Positions 24,367 through 32,020 of a stretch of DNA of 32,062 bases are shown in pieces (position 1 is the stretch's first letter; every line of letters begins with the position of its first letter). The position numbers and the translations under genes were made by a program. The notes beneath the pieces were generated by a model. The model was not told where the DNA came from. It made no database searches and worked only from the letters and a program-made list of their open reading frames with translations. The stretch covers positions 104,041 through 136,102 of the forward strand of contig NZ_FMUS01000010.1 in assembly GCF_900101495.1 (NCBI RefSeq). The letters run 5' to 3'. Source of the DNA: Alkaliphilus peptidifermentans DSM 18978 (GTDB lineage: Bacteria > Bacillota > Clostridia > Peptostreptococcales > Natronincolaceae).

Positions 24367-24397
24367 TGTTGACAAAAATAGTAGGGTATAATATACT
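24367..24397 (+). promoter_or_regulatory. iscR promoter with an IscR-box-like sequence
   Basis: TTGACA (24369-24374), 17 bp and TATACT (24392-24397) form a good sigma-A promoter. Between them TTGAC-AAAAAT-AGT-A-GGGTAT resembles the type 1 IscR site known from E. coli (GACT ... AGTC-GGGTAT). The placement over the promoter fits autorepression by holo-IscR. Confidence 0.6.
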
Positions 24398-24446
24398 GAG
24401 AATGAATTCCAATCAATCTACTTGGGATTAAAGGAGTGAAGGAAAC

Positions 24447-24896
24447 ATGAGGCTTTCGACAAAGGGAAGATATGGTCTTAAGGCCATGTATGACTTAGCA
24501 ATTAATTATGGTGATGGTCCTATCGCCTTAAAAAATATAGCTGAACGACAACGAATTTCAGATCATTATCTTGAACAGTTAATTGCTACATTACGAAAAG
24601 CAGGTCTAGTTAAAAGTGTTAGAGGGGCCCAGGGTGGATATATGCTAGCTACTGCGCCAGATAAAATAACAGTAGGTGACATTATTCGTACTCTTGAGGG
24701 GCCACTTGGTCCATCAGAATGTGTTTTGGAAGAAGATCCTAGTGCCTGTGATAATGCAGAATGCTGTGTAACTAGGGTGGTATGGGAGAAAATAAGAATT
24801 AGTATTAGTGAAGTAATTGACTCTATCTCTTTACAGGACATGGTGGATGATTATCATAAAATGAAAAATAAAGATCACTACATGTACTACATCTAA
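24447..24896 (+). CDS. iscR: Rrf2-family Fe-S cluster regulator IscR
   Basis: The protein is 149 residues. MRLSTKGRYGLKAMYDLA opens the Rrf2 winged helix, ISDHYLEQLIATLRKAGLVKSVRG is the recognition helix and start of the wing, and GGYMLATAPDKITVGDIIRTLEGP is typical of the family. Cys92, Cys101 and Cys106/107 correspond in position to the [2Fe-2S] ligands of IscR; CymR of Bacillus lacks them. So it probably senses Fe-S status and represses the iscR-nifS-iscU operon. The next gene starts 22 bases after the stop. The upstream promoter contains a matching operator-like sequence. Confidence 0.92.
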   Translation: MRLSTKGRYGLKAMYDLAINYGDGPIALKNIAERQRISDHYLEQLIATLRKAGLVKSVRGAQGGYMLATAPDKITVGDIIRTLEGPLGPSECVLEEDPSACDNAECCVTRVVWEKIRISISEVIDSISLQDMVDDYHKMKNKDHYMYYI

Positions 24897-24918
24897 TACA
24901 AAGCAAGGAGAGGAAGAC

Positions 24919-26097
24919 ATGAATAAAAGAGTTTATTTAGATTACTCAGCGACTACACCAATGAAGCAAGAAGTTTTGGATGCAATGATGCCTTATTTTA
25001 ATGTTAGCTTTGGTAATCCATCTAGTATTTATACCTATGGTAGAGAAAGCAAAGGTGCCATTGATAAAGCAAGAGATATTATTGCAAAATCATTAAATTC
25101 AAGCCCAGACGAGATATTCTTTACTGCTGGAGGCTCTGAATCAGACAACTGGGCAGTAAAAGGTATTGCCTATGCAAATAGAAGTAAAGGTAAGCATATT
25201 ATTACTACTAATGTAGAGCATCATGCTGTTTTGCATACCTGTGAATATTTAGAAAAAGAAGGATATGAGGTTACCTATCTTAGCGTTGATGAATATGGCT
25301 TAATTAGTATTGACCAGCTAAAGGCTGCTATACGACCAGATACTATACTTATAACAATAATGTTCGCCAATAACGAAATTGGTACGATACAACCAATTAA
25401 AGAAATAGGTCAAATTGCGCGTAATAATAATGTTTATTTCCATACAGATGCTGTTCAAGCATATGGAAATATGAAAATAGACGTTAATGAGCTTGGAATA
25501 GATTTAATGTCGGTATCTGCTCATAAGCTGTATGGACCCAAGGGCACTGGTGCTTTGTATATTAAAAAGGGTGTAAAGATACATCAGTTAATTCATGGTG
25601 GTGGACAAGAAAAGAGAAGAAGAGCTGGTACTGAAAATGTACCGGGTATTGTTGGCTTTGCTAAAGCGGTACAGCTAGCTCATGAAAATTTAGAAGACCA
25701 TATAAAGCATATTACTTCCTTAAGAGATAAGCTTATTACTGGATTAAAGGAAAAAATACAATATCTAAAATTGAATGGACATCCCACCAAAAGACTTCCT
25801 GGAAATGTGAATTATAGTATTGAATTCGTTGAAGGTGAATCCCTATTACTTAGCCTTGATATGGTTGGTATTGCATGCTCCAGCGGTTCAGCCTGCACTT
25901 CAGGATCTTTAGATCCTTCTCATGTTTTAATGGCTATAGGCTTAACTCATGAAGTAGCCCATGGATCATTAAGATTAACAGTAGGAGACTTTACTTCAGA
26001 AGAAGACATTGATTATGTTATCGAGAAATTACCACCAATTGTAGAAAAATTAAGACAGATGTCACCACTTTATGAGAAGGTAAAAGGAGGAAACTAA
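24919..26097 (+). CDS. nifS: Cysteine desulfurase, NifS/IscS family
   Basis: The protein is 392 residues. It is a PLP enzyme that takes sulfur from L-cysteine and passes it to the scaffold protein encoded next. VYLDYSATTPMKQEV opens the protein, NVEHHAVLHTCEYLE holds the His that stacks on PLP, FHTDAVQAYG and SVSAHKLYGPKGTGALYI (PLP Lys203) follow. SSGSACTSGSLDPSHVL carries Cys326, the persulfide cysteine, in the loop form of IscS/NifS group I. The ribosome-binding site is AAGGAGAGGAAG. The next gene's ATG follows its stop codon directly, so the two are co-translated. Confidence 0.95.
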   Translation: MNKRVYLDYSATTPMKQEVLDAMMPYFNVSFGNPSSIYTYGRESKGAIDKARDIIAKSLNSSPDEIFFTAGGSESDNWAVKGIAYANRSKGKHIITTNVEHHAVLHTCEYLEKEGYEVTYLSVDEYGLISIDQLKAAIRPDTILITIMFANNEIGTIQPIKEIGQIARNNNVYFHTDAVQAYGNMKIDVNELGIDLMSVSAHKLYGPKGTGALYIKKGVKIHQLIHGGGQEKRRRAGTENVPGIVGFAKAVQLAHENLEDHIKHITSLRDKLITGLKEKIQYLKLNGHPTKRLPGNVNYSIEFVEGESLLLSLDMVGIACSSGSACTSGSLDPSHVLMAIGLTHEVAHGSLRLTVGDFTSEEDIDYVIEKLPPIVEKLRQMSPLYEKVKGGN

Positions 26098-26541
26098 ATG
26101 TACAGCGATAAAGTAATGGAACACTTTATGAATCCCAGAAATGTTGGTGAAATAGAAAATCCAGATGCAGTAGGTCAAGTAGGTAACCCGAAATGCGGAG
26201 ATATAATGAAGATGTATTTGAAAATTGAAGACGATGTTATTGTTGATGTAAAGTTCAAAACCTTCGGATGTGGCTCCGCAATTGCAACCTCAAGTATAGC
26301 AACTGAAATGATAAAAGGTAAAACCGTAGAAGAGGCCTTAAACTTGACAAATAGAGCTGTAGCAGAGGCACTTGATGGCTTGCCACCTGTAAAAATGCAC
26401 TGCTCTGTATTGGCAGAACAGGCAGTCAAATCTGCTATCTATGATTATGCAAAAAGAAACAATTTAAGTTACGATGGGTTAGATGGTTTTGATCCCAATG
26501 ACGAGCATGATCATCACCATGATATAGAGGAAGATCACTAG
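26098..26541 (+). CDS. iscU: Fe-S cluster scaffold protein IscU/NifU-N family
   Basis: The protein is 147 residues. Cys33, Asp35 (PKCGD), Cys58 (FGCGSAIATSS) and Cys102 (MHCSVLAEQAV) are the cluster ligands and the stabilising Asp of the scaffold. It builds clusters with sulfur from the desulfurase encoded just upstream. The last 30 residues are an acidic His-rich tail (DEHDHHHDIEEDH), which many clostridial IscU proteins have and which may bind metal. There is no NifU-type central or C-terminal domain. A terminator follows 15-25 bases later, closing the iscR operon. Confidence 0.94.
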   Translation: MYSDKVMEHFMNPRNVGEIENPDAVGQVGNPKCGDIMKMYLKIEDDVIVDVKFKTFGCGSAIATSSIATEMIKGKTVEEALNLTNRAVAEALDGLPPVKMHCSVLAEQAVKSAIYDYAKRNNLSYDGLDGFDPNDEHDHHHDIEEDH

Positions 26542-26555
26542 AAGAATAAATATCA

Positions 26556-26588
26556 AAAATGTGCAGGTATTCCCTGCATTTTTTTTTG
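26556..26588 (+). terminator. Terminator of the iscR-nifS-iscU operon
   Basis: TGCAGG, TATTC loop, CCTGCA, then a run of ten Ts; flanking A and T bases lengthen the stem. Confidence 0.88.
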
Positions 26589-26636
26589 TTTTATAAGAAA
26601 AATAGTAATGAGGCTAACAAAAAATGAGGGATATGT

Positions 26637-27203
26637 ATGCTACTAGAAAGTGAATTAATAGGAGTTTCAATAATAAATCAGTCAGCCATAAACTTAGGTT
26701 ATAGTGTTGAAAATGCTATATATTCATCAAATTTATTAAGGTTACTAGGTTTCTCCTTAAAATCCAAAGCAAGAAAATCTAGGAATAAGCACTGTATTCA
26801 GTGGAAAAGAATTATAGCCTTTTCTAAAGAAGGTATAGTTATTGCCTCTGAAAGGGAAATTATACTTCCAAAACAAATACCTGATATACATGAAGCTTAT
26901 TTAAAAAAAATAGAAGTAATGGGGATGGAAATAAAATCTCAAGAAGGGGTTTTGATTGGTATTGTAAAGGATATTGTAATTGCTGACAATAATGGAAATA
27001 TAATGGGGTTTATTGCCAGCGAAGGCTTATTAACAGATTTAATTGATGGTTATAGCTATTTACCTCGATCTAAATGTAAATTTAATGATGCATTTGGATG
27101 TTTAACCGTAGAGGATGACTTTGAAGATGTACTTATTCATCATCCTTTAGGTGGCTTGAAAAAAATACTTGGTATAGATATAACAAATCAACAAAAAATA
27201 TAG
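26637..27203 (+). CDS. PRC-barrel domain protein
   Basis: The protein is 188 residues. Two PRC-barrel-like halves can be seen: residues 1-80 (LIGVSIINQSAINLGYSVENAIYS ... RIIAFSKEGIVIAS) and 95-165 (MGMEIKSQEGVLIGIVKDIVI, NGNIMGFIASEGLLTDLIDGYSYLP). PRC-barrel domains serve in RNA processing and as protein-interaction modules; the function of this clostridial group is unknown. The ATG at 26637 follows GAGGGATATGT. A small gene follows 29 bases later and shares the terminator at 27.4 kb, so the two probably form an operon. Confidence 0.75.
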   Translation: MLLESELIGVSIINQSAINLGYSVENAIYSSNLLRLLGFSLKSKARKSRNKHCIQWKRIIAFSKEGIVIASEREIILPKQIPDIHEAYLKKIEVMGMEIKSQEGVLIGIVKDIVIADNNGNIMGFIASEGLLTDLIDGYSYLPRSKCKFNDAFGCLTVEDDFEDVLIHHPLGGLKKILGIDITNQQKI

Positions 27204-27232
27204 TTGAGAAACTGTATAAAGGAGATGATATA

Positions 27233-27391
27233 ATGAACCGGTCAATGATGATGGGATTAGTTACTGGAGGACTTTTAGGTGCTACGGTAGGAATGTATGC
27301 AGTTTCTAACATGAGCCCTAAAGATAGAAAAAAAGCCATGAGACGTACAAGAAAAATGCTATCTAAGGCAGTTATGATGAATGTACTCTAA
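27233..27391 (+). CDS. Small YtxH-like protein (52 residues)
   Basis: The ATG follows AAAGGAGATGATATA, a strong ribosome-binding site. The protein begins MNRSMMMGLVTGGLLGATVG, a hydrophobic Gly-rich segment that may enter the membrane, then MYAVSNMSPKDRKKAMRRTR and a basic amphipathic tail. This is the layout of YtxH-type small proteins. A terminator directly overlaps the stop codon, which supports a real gene. Confidence 0.7.
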   Translation: MNRSMMMGLVTGGLLGATVGMYAVSNMSPKDRKKAMRRTRKMLSKAVMMNVL

Positions 27392-27424
27392 AAAAAAGCA
27401 GCTAGTAAGCTGCTTTTCTTTTAA
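27391..27424 (+). terminator. Terminator after the YtxH-like gene
   Basis: AAAAGCAGC, TAGTAA loop, GCTGCTTTT, then CTTTT. It starts at the last base of the stop codon. Confidence 0.85.
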
Positions 27425-27481
27425 ATGATTGCAATAAAAAAATTTGGCTAAGAATATATTATATAGTTAGGGGGGAGAAAT

Positions 27482-28717
27482 GTGGAGAATAATACTGCTT
27501 TGGAGACTTTATCAAATAGCATAAGAACTTTTACTGAGAAAAGTTATTTTAATAGTTTCTTGAACTTCTTTACGCAATTATTAATAATTATGTTACTAGG
27601 ATTTATTATTTATTATCTTGTACATATTGGAAATAGATATGTTGATGAAAATAGAAGAGTAAATATAAAGAAAAAACAAATTGTTTATTTCTTGCTTTCA
27701 ATTATTATTATGCTACTTATTCTTTTTATTTTTCAAATAAGAACTTTTATTTTACAGATATTATATCCATTTATTTTAGCCATAGTACTAGCTTATACAC
27801 TTAATCCTTTGGTTAAATATTTAAACTCTAAGGGTATAAAACGTCTTTGGGGAGTACTAATTATTTACTTAACTGTTTCATTTATTATTTTTTTAATAAC
27901 CATAACTTTAATTCCCCAGATGGTGAATGAGGTGAAAAAACTATTGGAGCTCTTACCTAGATACGGTAATGAAACCTATGACTATTTATACAATTTGTTT
28001 ATAAGATATAATAGAAATATTGATAATTTACCAAGGGAGCTGGATGGAGTTAAGGATTTACTGCATATTAATATTAATCGTGTTCAACAAATAATCTTTA
28101 ATGTTTTGACATCAGTAACTGATGGAGTACTTAACATGTTTTCTAAAATAGTAGGACTTATATTAATACCGATTTTAGGATTTTACTTCTTAAAGGATGC
28201 TGAAGAATTCAAAAAAGCATTAATACTTCTAATTCCAAGTAGAATACGTAAGGAAGCTTTAATTGTTGTGAAGGATATTGATATAGTTTTAGGTGGCTTT
28301 ATAAGAGGACAATTAATTGTAGCAGCCATTGTAGGATTACTTACAACCATTTCTTTACTAATATTAAAGGTTGAATTTGCTGTACTGGTTGGCTTAATTG
28401 CAGGATTAGCTAATATTATTCCATACTTTGGCCCTATAATAGGAATAGTACCTGCTGTTATTTTTGCACTTTTAGACAATCCTATGAAGGCAATATGGGT
28501 GGTTATCATTTTTACAATAATACAACAGGTTGAAAGTGCTATCTTGTCTCCCAAAATAGTTGGTAAAAGTGTAGGTATACATCCTATTTGGGTGCTTCTA
28601 GCTTTATTAATTGGTGGAAGATTATATGGCCTGGTGGGATTATTAATAGCTGTACCAACTGCTGGTATTATTAAAGTGCTAGGAAAGCATTTAAAGAAAT
28701 ATGTTGTTAAGAGTTAA
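27482..28717 (+). CDS. AI-2E-family (PerM/UPF0118) membrane permease
   Basis: The protein is 411 residues from the GTG at 27482; the overlapping ATG at 27480 leads to a short frame, and GGGGGGAG lies just upstream. About eight hydrophobic spans are visible: two near the N-terminus (LLIIMLLGFIIYYLV, VYFLLSIIIMLLILFIF), one pair around 95-140, and a C-terminal group with ILIPILGFYFLKD, GQLIVAAIVGLLTTI, VGLIAGLANIIPYFGPIIGIVPAVIFALL and GLVGLLIAVPTAGIIKVLG. IPYFGPIIG is the family signature. Members have been linked to AI-2 export or ion transport; the substrate here is unknown. B. subtilis YrrI, a relative, also lies just before alaS. The final codons overlap a 7-bp repeat array. Confidence 0.88.
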   Translation: MENNTALETLSNSIRTFTEKSYFNSFLNFFTQLLIIMLLGFIIYYLVHIGNRYVDENRRVNIKKKQIVYFLLSIIIMLLILFIFQIRTFILQILYPFILAIVLAYTLNPLVKYLNSKGIKRLWGVLIIYLTVSFIIFLITITLIPQMVNEVKKLLELLPRYGNETYDYLYNLFIRYNRNIDNLPRELDGVKDLLHININRVQQIIFNVLTSVTDGVLNMFSKIVGLILIPILGFYFLKDAEEFKKALILLIPSRIRKEALIVVKDIDIVLGGFIRGQLIVAAIVGLLTTISLLILKVEFAVLVGLIAGLANIIPYFGPIIGIVPAVIFALLDNPMKAIWVVIIFTIIQQVESAILSPKIVGKSVGIHPIWVLLALLIGGRLYGLVGLLIAVPTAGIIKVLGKHLKKYVVKS

Positions 28718-28762
28718 GAGTTAAAAACTAAGAATTGAGAATTAAGAATTATGAATTAAGAT
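28704..28762 (+). repeat. Short array of a 7-bp AGTTAAG/AATTAAG repeat
   Basis: Units such as GAGTTAA, GAATTGA and GAATTAA follow each other from the last codons of the permease gene (Val-Lys-Ser-stop) to about 28762. A longer array of the same unit lies after alaS. Confidence 0.75.
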
Positions 28763-28799
28763 ACTAATTGCTTAAGGTTACTTAATAATCAAGTATATA

Positions 28800-28828
28800 T
28801 TGACAAAATTTGTGAAAGCTATTATAAT
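28800..28828 (+). promoter_or_regulatory. Consensus sigma-A promoter of alaS
   Basis: TTGACA (28800-28805), 17 bp, TATAAT (28823-28828): a perfect match to the housekeeping consensus. Transcription would start near 28835, so the leader is about 280 bases. Confidence 0.9.
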
Positions 28829-28859
28829 TCATTTAAATTAATAATATAAACGTTGAAGA

Positions 28860-29080
28860 GAAATAGTAATTTGGTTGATTTCTTTCAGAGAGGAGGCTCA
28901 AGGCTGTGAAGCTTCCAGATAAACCATTTGAAGCAGTCTCTGAGTTATAATCTCGAATGATGTAGAGATTATCGGGTTATTCCGTTATCATTTGAATTAA
29001 GGCGACCTTTATGGTAATTAGGGTGGTACCGCGGGTTTATCTCGTCCCTAAGCATTATAAATGTGGCTTTTTTGTTTTTT
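28860..29080 (+). ncRNA. T-box riboswitch, alanine-specific, upstream of alaS
   Basis: The T-box AGGGTGGTACCGCG is at 29020-29033 and CGTCCCT at 29043-29049 completes the antiterminator stem (AGGG/CCCT). Its UGGU pairs with ACCA of tRNA-Ala, whose discriminator base is A. Stem I is closed by CAGAGA (28886-28891) and TCTCTG (28937-28942), and GCA at 28933-28935, just inside the 3' side, is an alanine codon in specifier position. A T-run (29068-29080) ends the terminator. Uncharged tRNA-Ala should allow read-through into alaS. Confidence 0.92.
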
Positions 29081-29115
29081 GAAAAATATAATTAAAATTC
29101 TAAGGAGGAAGTCGA

Positions 29116-31758
29116 ATGGATAAGCTGGGCGTAAATGAAATAAGAAGTCTATTTCTTGAATTTTTCAAATCAAAGGGACATCTTGTGGTAGCAAGTTACC
29201 CCCTTGTACCACAAAATGATAAAAGTTTATTATTGATTAATGCTGGTATGGCACCATTAAAGCCGTATTTTGCAGGTACAGAGGAACCACCAAATAAAAG
29301 AATGGCAACTTGCCAAAAATGTATTCGTACTGGAGACATCGAAAATGTAGGAAAAACTGCTAGGCATGCTACATTCTTTGAGATGCTTGGAAACTTTTCC
29401 TTTGGAGATTACTTTAAAGTTGAATCTATACAGTGGGGTTGGGAATTTGCAACAAAGTATTTAAAGATGCCAGAAGATAAGCTTTGGGCAAGCATTTATC
29501 ATGAAGATGATGAATCATTTGAAATATGGAATAAGGTCATAGGTCTTCCGGCAGAAAAAATTGTACGTCTAGGAAAAGAGGATAATTTCTGGGAAATAGG
29601 TTTGGGACCATGTGGACCTTGTTCTGAAATATACTACGATCGTGGCGAAAAATATAGCTGTGGCTCTCCAAATTGCAAACCGGGCTGTGAATGCGATAGA
29701 TATATAGAATTTTGGAACCATGTATTCACTCAATTTGATAAGGATGAAGCTGGTAATTACAATTTATTACCAAATCCTAATATTGATACAGGTATGGGGC
29801 TTGAAAGGGTTGCTTGCATAATGCAAGATGTTAATTCAATTTATGATATTGATACTATGTCATTTATACTTAAACGGGTATGTGAAGAAATTGGTGTAAC
29901 ATATAAGGAGAATCGTGAAAATGATATTTCTATTTGTATCATAACAGACCATATTCGTTCCATAGCATTTATGATTAGCGATGGTATTATCCCTAGTAAT
30001 GAAGGAAGAGGTTATGTATTACGGCGATTATTAAGAAGAGCTGCTAGACATGGGAAGCTATTAGGTAACAATGACTTATTTTTATATAAACTGATTGATA
30101 GTGTTGTTGAAATGTTTGGCGATGCATATGAGGAATTAAAGGATAAGAAAACGTATATTCAAAAGGTTATAAAGGTTGAAGAAGAGCGTTTTCAGGAAAC
30201 AATAAATCAAGGATTAGATATATTAAATGAGTATATCAGTAATATGGAGAAGTCCGGAGAGAGAAATTTAACAGGTGAAAATGCCTTTAAGCTATATGAC
30301 ACCTTTGGATTCCCTTTAGAGCTTACAAAGGAAATTCTACAGGAAAAGGGTATGGATGTTAATGAGGATAGCTTTGAGAAAGAAATGGAAAAGCAACGAA
30401 ATCGTGCTAGAAGTGCTAGAGTTGATGGGGATACAGAGGGCTGGAAGGAAGACGCTTTATCATCTCTAAACAAAGAACTACAGACTAATTTTATTGGGTA
30501 TGACTATTTAGAAGCAGAAGGAAATATTACTGCTATTATTAAGGAAAATAATATCGTAGATGAAGCTACAACTGACGAAGAAGTAATTATAGTATTAGAT
30601 AAAACACCTTTTTATGGCGAAAGTGGTGGACAAGTAGGCGATAAAGGTGAAATAGTAAGCTCTTCCTTCAAAGGAGTAGTAACAAACACTAAAAAGGGCT
30701 CTAATGATAATATCCTTCATTATGTAAAGATTAAAGAAGGAATAGCCAGCATTGGTCAAACTATTGTTGCAAATGTAAATAAAGATTATCGTCATAATAC
30801 AGCTAGAAATCATACAGCCACTCATATTCTCCATAAAGCATTAAAAAACATTATTGGTGATCATGTTCAGCAGGCTGGCTCACTAGTTACATCAGAAAGA
30901 TTAAGGTTTGACTTTACTCACTTTGAAGCATTAAACGGAAATGAGCTGCAAAGTATTGAAGAAGAAATAAATAATAAAATAATGGAAACCTTACCTGTAG
31001 AGGTGTTTGAAAGTACACTCCAGGAGGCAAAAAGACTAGGGGCAGAGGCACTTTTTGGTGAAAAATATGGGGATGTTGTTAGGATAGTTAAAACTGGTGA
31101 TTTCAGCACAGAATTGTGTGGTGGTACCCATGTTAAAAATACAAGTGAAATAGGTATTTTTCTCTTAATAAGCGAAGCAGGAATAGCAGCTGGTGTAAGA
31201 CGAATTGAAGCTGTGACTGGTGGTGAAGCTTATAAATATATTAAGGAGCAACAAAATACCTTAATTAAGGTTTCGGAAGCTATTAAGGCTCAACCTAGTC
31301 AAGTTGTAAATCGCGCTGAAGCATTAGTTAGTGAATTAAAAGAAAAGGATAGAGCGATTAATAAGCTAAAGAATCAATTAGCCACTGGATCAATAGACAA
31401 AATAATAAGCAATCCATTAATAATTAACAATGTGAAGGTAATTATTAATAATGTTGGTAACGCTGGTATGGATGATTTAAGGAATCTAGCAGATAGCATA
31501 AAGGAGAAAATAGGTAGTAGTGGGGTTATCATTTTGGCTGCAGAAAGCGATGGCAAAGTCAGCTTTGTAGCTGTGGTGACTAAAGATCTTATATCAAAAG
31601 GAATACATGCAGGTAACCTCGTGAAGGAAGCTGCTAAGGTAACTGGTGGCGGCGGCGGTGGTCGCCCAGATATGGCACAGGCGGGAGGCAAAGACCCAGG
31701 TAAAATAGAAGAGGCACTAGCTACTGTGAAGATTTTATTGGAAGATTTATTAAAATAG
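29116..31758 (+). CDS. alaS: Alanine-tRNA ligase
   Basis: The protein is 880 residues, full length for bacterial AlaRS; AAGGAGGAAGTCG precedes the ATG. The class II aminoacylation core covers about 1-440: EIRSLFLEFFKSKGH, LLLINAGMAPLKPYF, KCIRTGDIENVGKTARHATFFEMLGNFSFGDYFK (motif 2) and GRGYVLRRLLRRAARHG (motif 3). The editing domain has His566 and His570 (HTATH) and Cys668 with His672 (CGGTH), its zinc ligands. The C-terminal C-Ala domain ends with GGGGGGRPDMAQAGGKD. It charges tRNA-Ala and clears Ser/Gly mischarging. Extra cysteines at about 189-204 (CGSPNCKPGCECD) are seen in many clostridial AlaRS. It is controlled by the alanine T-box upstream. Confidence 0.97.
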   Translation: MDKLGVNEIRSLFLEFFKSKGHLVVASYPLVPQNDKSLLLINAGMAPLKPYFAGTEEPPNKRMATCQKCIRTGDIENVGKTARHATFFEMLGNFSFGDYFKVESIQWGWEFATKYLKMPEDKLWASIYHEDDESFEIWNKVIGLPAEKIVRLGKEDNFWEIGLGPCGPCSEIYYDRGEKYSCGSPNCKPGCECDRYIEFWNHVFTQFDKDEAGNYNLLPNPNIDTGMGLERVACIMQDVNSIYDIDTMSFILKRVCEEIGVTYKENRENDISICIITDHIRSIAFMISDGIIPSNEGRGYVLRRLLRRAARHGKLLGNNDLFLYKLIDSVVEMFGDAYEELKDKKTYIQKVIKVEEERFQETINQGLDILNEYISNMEKSGERNLTGENAFKLYDTFGFPLELTKEILQEKGMDVNEDSFEKEMEKQRNRARSARVDGDTEGWKEDALSSLNKELQTNFIGYDYLEAEGNITAIIKENNIVDEATTDEEVIIVLDKTPFYGESGGQVGDKGEIVSSSFKGVVTNTKKGSNDNILHYVKIKEGIASIGQTIVANVNKDYRHNTARNHTATHILHKALKNIIGDHVQQAGSLVTSERLRFDFTHFEALNGNELQSIEEEINNKIMETLPVEVFESTLQEAKRLGAEALFGEKYGDVVRIVKTGDFSTELCGGTHVKNTSEIGIFLLISEAGIAAGVRRIEAVTGGEAYKYIKEQQNTLIKVSEAIKAQPSQVVNRAEALVSELKEKDRAINKLKNQLATGSIDKIISNPLIINNVKVIINNVGNAGMDDLRNLADSIKEKIGSSGVIILAAESDGKVSFVAVVTKDLISKGIHAGNLVKEAAKVTGGGGGGRPDMAQAGGKDPGKIEEALATVKILLEDLLK

Positions 31759-31770
31759 AAAGAAAATAAA

Positions 31771-31915
31771 AGTTAAGAGTTAAGAATTAAGAGTTAAGAG
31801 TTAAGAATTAAGAATTAAGAATTAAGAGTTAAGAGTTAAGAGTTAAGAGTTAAGAGTTAAGAGTTAAGAGTTGAGAATTGAGAATTGAGAATTGAGAATT
31901 AAAGAGTTAAGAATA
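31771..31915 (+). repeat. Long array of the 7-bp GAGTTAA/GAATTAA repeat
   Basis: About 20 head-to-tail units of 7 bases follow alaS, alternating GAGTTAA, GAATTAA, GAGTTGA and GAATTGA. Seven is not a multiple of three, so TAA appears in all three plus-strand frames. The same unit occurs after the permease gene at 28.7 kb. Confidence 0.88.
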
Positions 31916-31927
31916 GAGCAAAAATAA

Positions 31928-31949
31928 GGAGTATGTGAAAACATACTCC
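31928..31949 (+). terminator. GAAA-tetraloop hairpin after alaS
   Basis: GGAGTATGT, GAAA, ACATACTCC: a perfect 9-bp stem with a stable tetraloop, but without a T-run because the dispersed element begins right after it. It probably is the former alaS terminator. Confidence 0.6.
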
Positions 31950-32020
31950 TGAGGTTGTTGAAAAAGTCAACAATATCCAGACTGATGAAAACGCCACAGA
32001 TTCGAGGCGCAAGAAAACCT
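31948..32020 (+). repeat. Dispersed palindromic element, copy 2
   Basis: It starts CCTGAGGTTGTTGAAAAAGT, continues CAACAATATCCAGACTGATG and keeps the GATTCGAGGCGCAAGAAAAC block of the copy at 24.1 kb, which is in the opposite orientation. It is shorter, so the central palindrome is missing. The remaining bases to the window end hold nothing I recognise. Confidence 0.65.

Larger units (their letters stand above)
24029..24446. other. Non-coding region between rmlD and iscR
   Basis: It holds, in order, a hairpin AGATAGGTT/AACCTATCT (24032-24053), the dispersed palindromic element, a second copy of the same hairpin that ends in a T-run (24206-24231), an A/T-rich stretch with a spare TTGACA at 24334-24339, and the iscR promoter. 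No gene is seen in it. Confidence 0.7.

Noticed and set aside
24387-24392. TATAAT at 24387 as the iscR -10
   Set aside because: The spacing to TTGACA is only 12 bp; TATACT at 24392-24397 gives the proper 17 bp.
31771-31915. Possible CRISPR array or origin iterons
   Set aside because: The unit is only 7 bases with no spacers, and no cas, rep or dnaA genes or boxes are nearby.
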